Positions 1 through 7,241 are shown, counted from the first letter of the stretch. The stretch: 12,293 bases of DNA from UBA73 sp964364885 (GCA_964364885.1 CAYIOA010000023.1:1-12293), one strand, 5' to 3'. Made by a program: numbers and translations. Notes: generated from the letters alone by a model not told the origin.

Positions 1-43
1 GATATATAAAATATTATTCCTTTATGAAAGGTATCTCAAGAAG

Positions 44-2074
44 ATGGAATACAAAAGGCAAATTACTAAAGTCTGTAGCTATATCTTAAATTTCTTTTTT
101 ATAATTCTTGTTTTTTTATTTATGTCTGAACTTGCAAGCGCGGCTGTTCCTGTGCTTGTTGAGAGCTTTCCGTATGAAGGATATATAGATTCCAGAGGAG
201 AGAGCGGAGGTGTTGACAGGATTGTTTTTAAGTTTAGCGAGCCAATTTTTGAGCCAGACGGCTCTGAGCTGGGAATTGATTCATTTTCTATGATATTGAG
301 TGATAATCCTCTTATAAGCGGAGCGCCCAGGGAGATAGAAATCAGCGATGTTAATGTTAATGGAGAGGAAGTTAGTTTGATGTTTGATGACATTATTCCT
401 GCAGGCGAATGGATTGTTATAAAATTTAATGCAGCAAATTCTATAGGCGTTTCTAATAAGATTTCTTTTCGTTTAGGAAGCCTTCCTGGAGATATTGATC
501 AAAATGGAAAGGTTGATTCTGATGATTTTAGTTTATTTAGCGCTAAGTGGGCTGGCGGAGATGATACTGAATTTATTGATTTGGACCGTGATGGCCAGAT
601 AGATATAGGCGATGCAACAGAATTTAGTTATTTGTGGTTTGGCAATGGAGGAAGAAGAGCATGGAGAGAAATATCCCTTCCTTCTCTTGAGATTAGCGAG
701 GAAGCTCTTTCTGGAGAGGGAGATTCCTGTTCTGATAACGATGGCGGAGTTAATCCTGAATTGGGTGGGAGAATTTCTGGTGCTGAAGATGGTGAAAAAT
801 ATATTTATTCTGATTATTGTTCCGGGGTTAAATTAGGGGAATATTTTTGTGATGGAGACAAACTTGTTTTTGTGGATATTGCTTGTACAGGAGAATATGT
901 AGGTTGTTCTTATGGGGCGTGTATCTTGGCAGAGAATGTTATGTGCGGAGATGCAAGGTGTGATGAGAGTGAGACGGTTGGGAGCTGTCCTGAGGATTGC
1001 GAGCAGATTATTTCAGGAGCAACAAGAGAAGATTCTGGCATGGATGATTCGCAGACACAGATAATTGAGATTATATGCGGGGATAATGTCTGCTCTGATG
1101 GAGAAACTATTGGGAGCTGTCCTTCAGACTGCTTTTCTAATTCTGGAAGCCAAATTGTCTGCGGCAATTTGGTGTGTGAAATTGGCGAGACAATCAGCAA
1201 TTGCTTCCAGGACTGTAAATCTGGCAGTGCTGATAGCGACTCTGACGGGGATGTTGATTATACTGACTATGTTAATTACAACGGTGATGAAACAATATTT
1301 TGGCAGGAGTATGCGCTGAAGAATCAGGATCCTTTGGTTCCGCGATGGACAGGACAGATTATTTCTGACGGCGGAAGCCTGAATTTCCCTCTTGGAGTTA
1401 GCGATCCAGAGGGTTTTCCGTTGAAGTATAAGATTTATTGCACAAGAGCTATAATCCAGGGCGTGATGGTCAATGATTGTGACGTTAATAATCCCAATCC
1501 ATATAATGCTCAAATAAATAGCCAGGGAGTGCTGAGCTGGGCTTCTCCTGCTGGAAGTGTCGGAAGCTATACATTTACAATTGAGTCTAAAGAAGACCTC
1601 TCAGGACTGGTGAATGTGCCGGGATTAAATGTAGCTGAGAAATTTGTGATAAAAAGCCTTTCTGTAAAAGTTATGCCAGCGACAGAGCCAGTGTTTACAA
1701 ATATTTTAATTGATGGGAAAGATGTTTCAACTTTCATCGATTATATTCCAGCTACGACAAATTCTCTTATTGAAATCAGCGTTAGTGATGCGAGAGGCAT
1801 TTCAGGCGTTGAGCTCGCGTTTGTGGGTTTTGGACATCCAAAAATAGCTGACAAAACAGTTCAGGCAGTTTATAATTCAATAAGCGGGAAGTGGGAGTAT
1901 AATTTAGGAAATTTGAATGATGAGGGGCTGGCGCATATTACTATTACTGCGATTAATAGCGCTGGAGTGAGAAAGAGCTATCCTGTATTTGATATTGAGA
2001 TGCAAAGCGGAGGAATAACTGGAGGAGTTATTACAGGTTTAATAGCGAGAATACAAAGCTGGTGGAATGAATAA
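44..2074 (+). CDS. Secreted dockerin-like, Cys-rich multidomain surface protein
   Basis: 676 residues. An N-terminal signal peptide (hydrophobic core about 12-28, likely cleavage after ASA near 33) indicates export. Residues 36-145 look like a beta-sandwich. Residues 149-200 form a dockerin-type pair of Ca-binding loops (D150/D152/N154/D158/D161 and D179/D181/D183/D187/D190), and a third, single loop sits at 397-408. Residues 228-294 form a Cys module opening with a C-x-D-x-DGG pattern and closing with GAC. Three repeats of C-x4-C-x8-C-x3-C follow at 301-319, 345-363 and 373-391. The rest (about 435-650) resembles cadherin/Ig-like folds. The C-terminus has a Gly/Thr/Ile stretch (656-666) and then a short amphipathic WW-containing end. 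I infer an extracellular adhesive or structural protein, possibly Ca-stabilised and disulfide-bonded. No enzyme motif is visible. ATG 44 is the only good start; a TATA-like tract lies at 3-10. The gene is convergent with its right neighbour. Confidence 0.8.
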   Translation: MEYKRQITKVCSYILNFFFIILVFLFMSELASAAVPVLVESFPYEGYIDSRGESGGVDRIVFKFSEPIFEPDGSELGIDSFSMILSDNPLISGAPREIEISDVNVNGEEVSLMFDDIIPAGEWIVIKFNAANSIGVSNKISFRLGSLPGDIDQNGKVDSDDFSLFSAKWAGGDDTEFIDLDRDGQIDIGDATEFSYLWFGNGGRRAWREISLPSLEISEEALSGEGDSCSDNDGGVNPELGGRISGAEDGEKYIYSDYCSGVKLGEYFCDGDKLVFVDIACTGEYVGCSYGACILAENVMCGDARCDESETVGSCPEDCEQIISGATREDSGMDDSQTQIIEIICGDNVCSDGETIGSCPSDCFSNSGSQIVCGNLVCEIGETISNCFQDCKSGSADSDSDGDVDYTDYVNYNGDETIFWQEYALKNQDPLVPRWTGQIISDGGSLNFPLGVSDPEGFPLKYKIYCTRAIIQGVMVNDCDVNNPNPYNAQINSQGVLSWASPAGSVGSYTFTIESKEDLSGLVNVPGLNVAEKFVIKSLSVKVMPATEPVFTNILIDGKDVSTFIDYIPATTNSLIEISVSDARGISGVELAFVGFGHPKIADKTVQAVYNSISGKWEYNLGNLNDEGLAHITITAINSAGVRKSYPVFDIEMQSGGITGGVITGLIARIQSWWNE

Positions 2075-2079
2075 CTGAT

Positions 2080-3612
2080 TTAGTATAGGACTGCAGGGAA
2101 AGAAGGCATGTTATGGACTTTCTTGAAAATATCGTAAAATTTTCTGCATCTAAATCTTGAGTGGAGTATTGCCTGCGAGCGCAGAACTTTTTCGTATTCT
2201 GTGTCTTTTGGAATTCCTTTCAATAAATCTTTTTTTTCTTCCTTTTTTTTAAATGAAGAAAATAACGCCGAGAATGGATTCATGTCTATTGACTTTTCTT
2301 TTTCTTCTTCTTTTTCATCTCCGAGAAATTCTTCAATGTCATCTTTTAATTCTGCAAGGCTTTTTTCTGTTGCTCCTTCAATTATTTTGTAGATATCTCC
2401 TAGGTTGTCTTCTTCAACTTTTTCTTTTAATACTTTTAGTTCGTCTTCGTTAAGCGCATAACTAGAAAAGGTAATGTCAGCTCTGCCGCGAAAAATATAC
2501 CCTCCTCTCTGGTCTGTCCTGTCAGGGACACTTCTGAACAGCAACTCGATAACTGTTATAGGATAGTATTCTCTTGCGTTTATCTTTCTGAAGAATTTTG
2601 GCAATTCCCCTTTTACAATGTCTAATTCTACTTCATATTTTCCCTTTGCAAGCAAGACAAGCTCAAAAAGAGAAGTGTTAAAAGCATGGACAAGACTTGC
2701 ATTGGCTGTTGCATTTTGCTCTAACTGCTGTGCTGTTTTTAGATAGGGCTTTAGCCAGCGCGCATATAATTTTAGAGAATTTATCTGGCTTTTCAAGTAT
2801 GTTTTCTCAATTTCAAATCTTTTACTTAATTCTTTTTCTGATTCCTTTATCCATTTCAGGAATTCAGATACTCTTTGCTGAAGTATTCTTTTTACTCTGT
2901 CGTTTATATCAAGTTTGTCTACTTCTTCCAAGGAATTTGCGACCATGAATGCATCAATTAGCGTTACGTAATCAAATTGCTGAGCCATAGCTTTTATTGA
3001 GCTGTTTCCTCTTTTTATGTCTACATTATCCATCCATATCTGCTTTAGGGAGAGTGTTGCAGCATTTTTTGTTTTTTCATCACTTGACTTCAAGTCTTTA
3101 TAATGAGTCAATCTTAACTTAAACTCTTTCAAGTCATAGATGATGTTTAATACAGAGCGTATTACTGTGTTTACTGTGCCGAATATTTTCATTGCCTCTT
3201 CCTGCAGGACAGTTGCTTTTCTGCTCATTTCTGAGAAATGCCCGCTTCCTACTGATGATACGAAATTATCTACTAATTTTTCAGAGCGGCCGTATTGCTC
3301 GTTTACAAAATCAAGAAGCCAGAAATAAATCGGCTCGAGATTTTGCGAGGATAAATCATAGGCAAGAGTATGTTTTTCTATTGGGGCTTTAAATCCCTGA
3401 AGGGAGAATGCTCCTTTTGTCAGAAGAGTGTGCTCTATGTCCAGATAATCTGATTCTATTGGTTTTGCAATTTCAGCTGCTTTTAGATATCCCTCTTCTT
3501 TTGCTATTTTTTTGACCTTGTCGCTTAATCTTACACCTGTTCTGTCGTATGTTTTGTCGCAATATACGTCAGGATTTATTGCAGCAATTAGGTTTTTTAT
3601 ATCGACTGCCAT
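2080..3612 (-). CDS. Conserved-looking helical protein of unknown function
   Basis: 510 residues, not recognised as a characterised family. It has no signal peptide or membrane segment, so it is probably cytoplasmic. Most of it (about 100-345) is predicted helical by composition, with a likely coiled-coil stretch around 238-300 rich in Lys/Glu heptads. Residues 345-385 look more beta-like (aromatic and Arg/Gly rich). Residues about 388-465 form a very acidic then Lys-rich, low-complexity linker, followed by a basic, compact C-terminus (475-510) containing an RFRCRKF segment. The architecture suggests a scaffold or nucleic-acid-associated protein, but this is only a guess. The ATG at 3612 is supported by a TATA box centred about 24 bp upstream, implying a leaderless mRNA. 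It is transcribed divergently from the small coiled-coil gene at 3703 and ends 5 bp from the stop of the convergent surface-protein gene. Confidence 0.75.
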   Translation of the reverse strand: MAVDIKNLIAAINPDVYCDKTYDRTGVRLSDKVKKIAKEEGYLKAAEIAKPIESDYLDIEHTLLTKGAFSLQGFKAPIEKHTLAYDLSSQNLEPIYFWLLDFVNEQYGRSEKLVDNFVSSVGSGHFSEMSRKATVLQEEAMKIFGTVNTVIRSVLNIIYDLKEFKLRLTHYKDLKSSDEKTKNAATLSLKQIWMDNVDIKRGNSSIKAMAQQFDYVTLIDAFMVANSLEEVDKLDINDRVKRILQQRVSEFLKWIKESEKELSKRFEIEKTYLKSQINSLKLYARWLKPYLKTAQQLEQNATANASLVHAFNTSLFELVLLAKGKYEVELDIVKGELPKFFRKINAREYYPITVIELLFRSVPDRTDQRGGYIFRGRADITFSSYALNEDELKVLKEKVEEDNLGDIYKIIEGATEKSLAELKDDIEEFLGDEKEEEKEKSIDMNPFSALFSSFKKKEEKKDLLKGIPKDTEYEKVLRSQAILHSRFRCRKFYDIFKKVHNMPSFPAVLY

Positions 3613-3630
3613 AATGATATAGAATAATCT

Positions 3631-3641
3631 ATTTATTTAAA
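3631..3641 (-). promoter_or_regulatory. TATA box of the 510-aa gene
   Basis: On the minus strand this reads TTTAAATAAAT, centred about 24 bp upstream of the ATG at 3612. That is the spacing expected for an archaeal TATA box driving a leaderless transcript. It is back to back with the plus-strand box at 3674-3681. Confidence 0.55.
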
Positions 3642-3673
3642 GATTTAGTTTAGCTGACAAACGGGGCATTAAA

Positions 3674-3681
3674 TTTAAATA
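3674..3681 (+). promoter_or_regulatory. TATA box of the small coiled-coil gene
   Basis: TTTAAATA centred about 25 bp before the ATG at 3703, with no Shine-Dalgarno sequence in between. This fits leaderless transcription. The 90-bp gap thus holds two divergent core promoters. Confidence 0.55.
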
Positions 3682-3702
3682 AAACTTCTGCCTTTGTAAA
3701 AG

Positions 3703-4086
3703 ATGGGTGTTTTTAGGAAACGAGAAATTGTTGATTATACTTTATTGCAGAAAAAAGGGTTTATTAAGAAAGAAGAGGATAAAAATCTTGGAAAAGTTAA
3801 ATACAGCGGAGGTTATGTAGATTTTTCTAATTCTGAGAGTGTCCAGAGTTCTTCTAATATGCCGAGCAATGAGGCCGGTGTTTCCAGCTTTTTTGATAAT
3901 CTGGATAAAGCTGATAACGCTCTCGGAGAAAATATTTTAACCAAGGATAACTCTGATATGGATAATCTGAAAGTAAAATTAGAGGATTTTGAATATAAAC
4001 TTGAGCTTTTTATTGGGCGCCTGGAGCAAATTGAATCTAAAGTAAGAAATTTTGAAGAGAAAGTTGCAAAAGATAAACTTATATAA
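3703..4086 (+). CDS. Small coiled-coil protein, unknown function
   Basis: 127 residues. The N-terminus is basic and contains a VDYTLLQKKGFI segment (10-21), similar in style to short 'LT-LQKKG' motifs at the start of some small archaeal and bacterial proteins. A Ser/Asn-rich disordered linker follows (about 40-82). Residues 84-122 form a good heptad coiled coil with repeated Leu/Ile/Val/Phe. There is no signal peptide or membrane segment. I infer an oligomeric cytoplasmic protein or adaptor; function unknown. It reads in the same direction as gltX, 20 bp upstream of it, but gltX appears to have its own promoter overlapping the end of this gene. It diverges from the 510-aa gene, so the two may be co-regulated. 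Confidence 0.7.
   Translation: MGVFRKREIVDYTLLQKKGFIKKEEDKNLGKVKYSGGYVDFSNSESVQSSSNMPSNEAGVSSFFDNLDKADNALGENILTKDNSDMDNLKVKLEDFEYKLELFIGRLEQIESKVRNFEEKVAKDKLI
4079..4085 (+). promoter_or_regulatory. TATA box of gltX inside the upstream gene's stop
   Basis: TTATATA centred about 25 bp upstream of the gltX ATG at 4107. It overlaps the last codons and TAA stop (4084-4086) of the preceding coiled-coil gene. Confidence 0.5.
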
Positions 4087-4106
4087 CTTTCAATCCTTTT
4101 TTAACA

Positions 4107-5759
4107 ATGAGAAACTTGTCTAATGAAATAAAGGCTTATGCTTTAAAGAATGCTCTGGAATTTGGAAAAGCAGAGCCTTCCAGGATTCTTCCTAAGTTGT
4201 TTCAGCATGGACTGGAGAAGTCTGAAATAAAAAGTATTATGCCTGAAATTATAAAAAATATCCAGGAGATAAATTCTTTATCAGGTGAGGAGCAAAAAAA
4301 TCTTTTTTTTCAATATGAGAAGTATGCTAAAGTTCATGAGGAAAAAGAACGCCAGCTTTCTGAACTGCCTAATGTCAGCGGCAAGACAGTTTTTAGAATT
4401 GCACCCTTTCCTTCCGGTGCGCTGCATATAGGAAATGCAAAAACATTTCTTCTTAATGCTTTATATGCTGAGAAATACGACGGAAAAATTCTTTTAGTTA
4501 TGGATGACACTATTGGGAGCCAGGAAAAGCCCTTGAGCAGGGAATCTTATAAATTAATTGAAGAGGCTTTAGAGTGGCTTGATGTAAAATATGCAAAACC
4601 TGTTATTTATAAGTCAGACAGATTAGAGATTTATTATAAGTATGCTATTGAGCTTATTAAAAAGAATAAAGCTTATGTTTGCCATTGCTCTCAAAAAATT
4701 TTGCATAATAACAGGGAAAAAGGAATTGATTGTGCTTGCAGGGATGTTTCTGCGAGTGAGCAATTAGAAAGATGGAAAAAGATGTTTAAAGCAAAGGAGG
4801 GTGCGGCAACTTTGAGGATTAAAACATCTATGCAGCATCCAAACCCTGCTTTTCGCGACAGAGTCCTGTTTAAAATCTCTGACAGGAAGCATCCGAGAGC
4901 TGGAAAAAAATACCGCGTTTGGCCGGCACTTGAGATGTCTTGGGCAATTGACGATTATTTATTGAATGTAACTCATGTTATCAGGGGTTCTGAACTGCAA
5001 ATTGAGACAGATATGGAGAAATATATCTGGGATATTTTCGGCTGGAGACATTCAGAGGTAATTCATACAGGGCTTGTCAGCCTGGAGGGCACTGGAGCAA
5101 AAATATCAAAATCAAAATCGCAAAGAGAGGTTAAATCAGGCAAATTTTTCGGGTGGGATGATCCCAGAACATGGAGCATTCAAAGTTTAAAAAAACGCGG
5201 GATAAAAAAAGAAGCGATAAGAGAGTTTGTAAAAGAGATTGGGTTGAACAAGCAGAACATAACTGCTCCTGTCGAGAGTCTTTATGCAATTAACAGGAAA
5301 ATAATTGATTCTAGCGCTAATAGATACTCTTTTGTTTATTCTCCTGTTGAATTAAAAGTTAAAAACAGACCAGATATAAAATCAGTTAAAGTGCAGGTTC
5401 ATCCTGATAAAAAGGAAACTAGAACTTTAGATGCTGGCAGGATTTATATTTCTAAGCCTGATTTTGACAAACTTAGAGGCAAAGAAGCAAGATTGATTCA
5501 TTTGTATAATGTTAAATTTGATAAAATCGGGGCGCGGTTTGTTTCATTAGAGAACAAGGATATTCCGAAAATCAACTGGGTTTCTGATGGAGTTAATACA
5601 GAAGTTTTGATGCCTGACGGCTCCAGAGTAAAGGGCATTGCGGAATCTTCTATAGAAAGATTAAAAAACTCAGAAATCATACAATTTGAAAGATTCGGCT
5701 TTGTTGCCTTTAATAAAAAGAGAGGAAAAACATATGAATTTTGGTTTGCTCATAAATAA
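4107..5759 (+). CDS. gltX: Glutamyl-tRNA synthetase (archaeal type, class Ic)
   Basis: 550 residues, the normal length for an archaeal GluRS. It charges tRNA-Glu (and in many archaea also tRNA-Gln, later amidated) with glutamate. An archaeal-type helical N-terminal extension covers about 1-90. The Rossmann catalytic domain has the HIGH-class motif as LHIGNAKT (HIGN 107-110) and the KMSKS-class motif as KISKS (332-336). A Cys pattern, VCHC (191-194) and CAC (209-211), fits a zinc-binding insertion. The DPRTWSIQSLKKRGI-type segment (352-366) is typical of the archaeal/GlnRS-like subgroup, and residues about 400-550 form the two beta-barrel anticodon-binding domains rather than the bacterial helical cage. 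One oddity is that the usual R-F-D/E-DT strand is VMDDT (131-135), lacking the Arg. ATG 4107 has a TATA box about 25 bp upstream. Confidence 0.93.
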   Translation: MRNLSNEIKAYALKNALEFGKAEPSRILPKLFQHGLEKSEIKSIMPEIIKNIQEINSLSGEEQKNLFFQYEKYAKVHEEKERQLSELPNVSGKTVFRIAPFPSGALHIGNAKTFLLNALYAEKYDGKILLVMDDTIGSQEKPLSRESYKLIEEALEWLDVKYAKPVIYKSDRLEIYYKYAIELIKKNKAYVCHCSQKILHNNREKGIDCACRDVSASEQLERWKKMFKAKEGAATLRIKTSMQHPNPAFRDRVLFKISDRKHPRAGKKYRVWPALEMSWAIDDYLLNVTHVIRGSELQIETDMEKYIWDIFGWRHSEVIHTGLVSLEGTGAKISKSKSQREVKSGKFFGWDDPRTWSIQSLKKRGIKKEAIREFVKEIGLNKQNITAPVESLYAINRKIIDSSANRYSFVYSPVELKVKNRPDIKSVKVQVHPDKKETRTLDAGRIYISKPDFDKLRGKEARLIHLYNVKFDKIGARFVSLENKDIPKINWVSDGVNTEVLMPDGSRVKGIAESSIERLKNSEIIQFERFGFVAFNKKRGKTYEFWFAHK

Positions 5760-5770
5760 AAGAGGAAAAT

Positions 5771-5803
5771 ATGAAAGGAGGTTGCGATAAAAGATTTAAA
5801 TGA
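5771..5803 (+). other. Possible 10-codon leader ORF before the pilin gene
   Basis: ATG at 5771 opens MKGGCDKRFK and stops at TGA 5801-5803, which overlaps the pilin ATG at 5800 (ATGA). The AAAGGAGGT at 5774-5782 lies inside it and is 17 nt from the pilin start, long for a Shine-Dalgarno site. It may be a coupled leader peptide or simply chance. Confidence 0.2.
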
Positions 5804-6258
5804 TACATATTAAAAACAAAAAAGGTTTAAGTGATATCGTCGCTACTGTTTTGATTATTCTGCTTGCTGTTGCAGCTGTTGCAATTGTTTGGAGCTTTTT
5901 GAGACCAACTTTTGGGGATGCTCTCGGCAAGGTAGACCTTCAGACTTTATGCTTCCAGACAGAAGTTAAGGCAGTTAGTTGTGCTTCTGGTGTTGTAAAT
6001 GTACAGCTTGTTAAAGGAGATACAGCTTCGATAAAGGAAGTTATGGGGATAATAACTTATTCAGATAATAGTGTTAAATCCTTAGGTTCGGGAACTGCTG
6101 TTCTTGCTGTGTTGTCTACTGTACCGATTAATGTAGGTGCGTTAAGTGGTTCAGCTACTCCTGTCACAGCAAAAGCAGCTGTAATAGTCAAGGATTCTAG
6201 TGACGCGACAAGAACAGCGACATGCGACGAGACAGTTGAATCAGTTGCTTGTACTTAA
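5800..6258 (+). CDS. Archaeal type IV pilin-like protein with class III signal peptide
   Basis: 152 residues. The N-terminus is a classic archaeal prepilin: a short basic leader ending KKG (7-9), a predicted prepilin peptidase cut between G9 and L10, then LSDIV and about 20 uninterrupted hydrophobic residues (13-33) forming the assembly helix. The remaining 115 residues are Ser/Thr/Ala/Val rich, as expected for a beta-rich exposed pilin head. Four Cys (51, 61, 142, 151) could form two disulfides that tie the end of the helix region to the C-terminus. It would assemble at the cytoplasmic membrane into a pilus or pseudopilus-like fibre. No pilus ATPase, TadC-like platform protein or peptidase gene lies in this window, so partners are elsewhere. 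A TAA codon directly before ATG 5800 fixes the start. A strong T-rich terminator follows. Confidence 0.85.
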   Translation: MIHIKNKKGLSDIVATVLIILLAVAAVAIVWSFLRPTFGDALGKVDLQTLCFQTEVKAVSCASGVVNVQLVKGDTASIKEVMGIITYSDNSVKSLGSGTAVLAVLSTVPINVGALSGSATPVTAKAAVIVKDSSDATRTATCDETVESVACT

Positions 6259-6265
6259 AGATTGA

Positions 6266-6289
6266 TTTATTTTTTATTTTTTATTTTTT
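6266..6289 (+). terminator. T-rich archaeal terminator after the pilin gene
   Basis: Three successive runs of five or six T separated by single A residues begin about 8 bp after the pilin stop. Archaeal RNA polymerase terminates at such oligo-T tracts without needing a hairpin. The rest of the 92-bp gap holds only the Shine-Dalgarno region of the next gene. Confidence 0.65.
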
Positions 6290-6333
6290 AATGTTTTGTG
6301 ATCTGAGTTTATTTGTAAACTAATATTTTTAAA

Positions 6334-6340
6334 AGGAGGG
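6334..6340 (+). promoter_or_regulatory. Shine-Dalgarno site of the CYTH gene
   Basis: AGGAGGG 10 nt before ATG 6351. It supports that start and shows that this genome uses SD-led initiation as well as leaderless mRNAs. Confidence 0.6.
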
Positions 6341-6350
6341 TAAATTTGGC

Positions 6351-6884
6351 ATGATAGAGGTAGAGGCGAAGATAAAAATATTGAATCCTGGGGAATACAG
6401 GGAAAGGGCTTCTGAAATTGGGCGTTTTATCGGCAAGGAAAAAAAGATTGATGAATATTATGCTTTTGATTATTCCGGCGGATATCCAAGAAGAAGCATA
6501 AGGATTAGGAAGCATGACGGCAGATATGAGTTTAATTTCAAGGAGAAGCTTTCTTATGTCAGAGGAATATATGCAAAGGCTGAGCATGAGCTGGCAATTC
6601 CAAGTGAGAAGCAATTTAGAGTTATGCTTAAGAATTCAGGATTTAAGAGATGGCTGAGAAAAGAAAAAACTTCTGAGGTTTATGAGATAAACAAGAATTT
6701 TCATATAGAGATAAATAATGTAAAGCGCTTGGGATGGTTTTTAGAGATAGAATACTTAACCAATGAGAGCGGGATTGGAAAAGCTAGAAGAGAGATTCTT
6801 AAGGTGATTAAGAAACTTGGAGCTGACAAGAATAAGATAATAAAAGATGGGTATAGTAAGATGCTCTGGAAGAGGAGTGTTTAG
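6351..6884 (+). CDS. CYTH-domain protein (class IV adenylate cyclase/triphosphatase fold)
   Basis: 177 residues, the usual length of a single CYTH domain. The N-terminal ExExK signature is present as E3/E5/K7. It is followed by DEYY (34-37), alternating Arg residues on a strand (SIRIRK, 49-54), FNFKEK (61-66), an E-x-E strand (E78, E80), IEIN (119-122) and FLEIEY (130-135). Together these supply the acidic and basic residues lining the tunnel that binds a triphosphate and divalent metals. Family members are CyaB-like cyclases, thiamine triphosphatases and inorganic triphosphatases; sequence reading cannot choose among them. No membrane or partner domain is fused. It has its own SD site; the next gene, uS10, starts 37 bp after its stop from a separate TATA box. 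Confidence 0.85.
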   Translation: MIEVEAKIKILNPGEYRERASEIGRFIGKEKKIDEYYAFDYSGGYPRRSIRIRKHDGRYEFNFKEKLSYVRGIYAKAEHELAIPSEKQFRVMLKNSGFKRWLRKEKTSEVYEINKNFHIEINNVKRLGWFLEIEYLTNESGIGKARREILKVIKKLGADKNKIIKDGYSKMLWKRSV

Positions 6885-6892
6885 GCATAATC

Positions 6893-6900
6893 TTTATAAA
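6893..6900 (+). promoter_or_regulatory. TATA box of the uS10 gene
   Basis: TTTATAAA centred about 25 bp before ATG 6922. This spacing decides the start: the upstream in-frame ATG at 6847 lies inside the CYTH gene, before the promoter, and would add 25 residues with no match to uS10. Confidence 0.6.
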
Positions 6901-6921
6901 GCATTTTTTTATAGTGTTGAT

Positions 6922-7230
6922 ATGAGCAAGGTAAGAATAAAACTGAATAGCATAGATATTGAGCCACTTAATGGAGTGATAGAATCAATTAGAGAGATCA
7001 CTAGCAGAGCAGGTGTTGTAATGCGCGGGCCTATACCTCTGCCAACAAAGAGATTAAAGGTGACAACAAGAAAATCTCCCTGCGGCAATGGAACTGCAAC
7101 ATTTGACAGATTTGAAATGCGAGTTCATAGAAGAATTATTGATATTCCAGCAGAAGATAGAATCCTGCATCCTATTATGAAATTACAGATTCCGAGAAGT
7201 GTGCAGATTAGGATTGAGATGAAGGAGTAA
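6922..7230 (+). CDS. rps10: Small subunit ribosomal protein uS10
   Basis: 102 residues, exactly the usual archaeal uS10 length. The full pattern of the family is visible: KVRIKLNS at the N-terminus, a long helix with the R-EIT-RAG segment, the conserved GPIPLPTKRLKVTTRKSPCG loop (residues about 36-55) that inserts into the 30S head, and the IDIP and LQIPRSVQIRIEM strands at the end. uS10 sits in the head of the 30S subunit. In most archaea its gene follows that for elongation factor 1A; here it stands alone between a CYTH gene and a MazG-like gene with its own promoter. The start at ATG 6922 is chosen from both homology and the TATA spacing. Confidence 0.96.
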   Translation: MSKVRIKLNSIDIEPLNGVIESIREITSRAGVVMRGPIPLPTKRLKVTTRKSPCGNGTATFDRFEMRVHRRIIDIPAEDRILHPIMKLQIPRSVQIRIEMKE

Positions 7231-7241
7231 TTACACATATA

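Noticed and set aside
922..1220. Repeated GGGAGCTGTCC-type segments considered as a CRISPR or DNA repeat
   Set aside because: They are the coding repeats of the C-x4-C-x8-C-x3-C protein modules, with irregular spacing and variable bases.
1124..1513. Minus-strand frame within the surface-protein gene
   Set aside because: It is antisense to the well-supported Cys-repeat and dockerin coding region; its composition looks like a mirror of that gene.
6847..6921. Upstream ATG extension of uS10 by 25 residues
   Set aside because: The extension overlaps the CYTH gene, lies before and across the TATA box, and does not match uS10, whose normal length is reached from ATG 6922.
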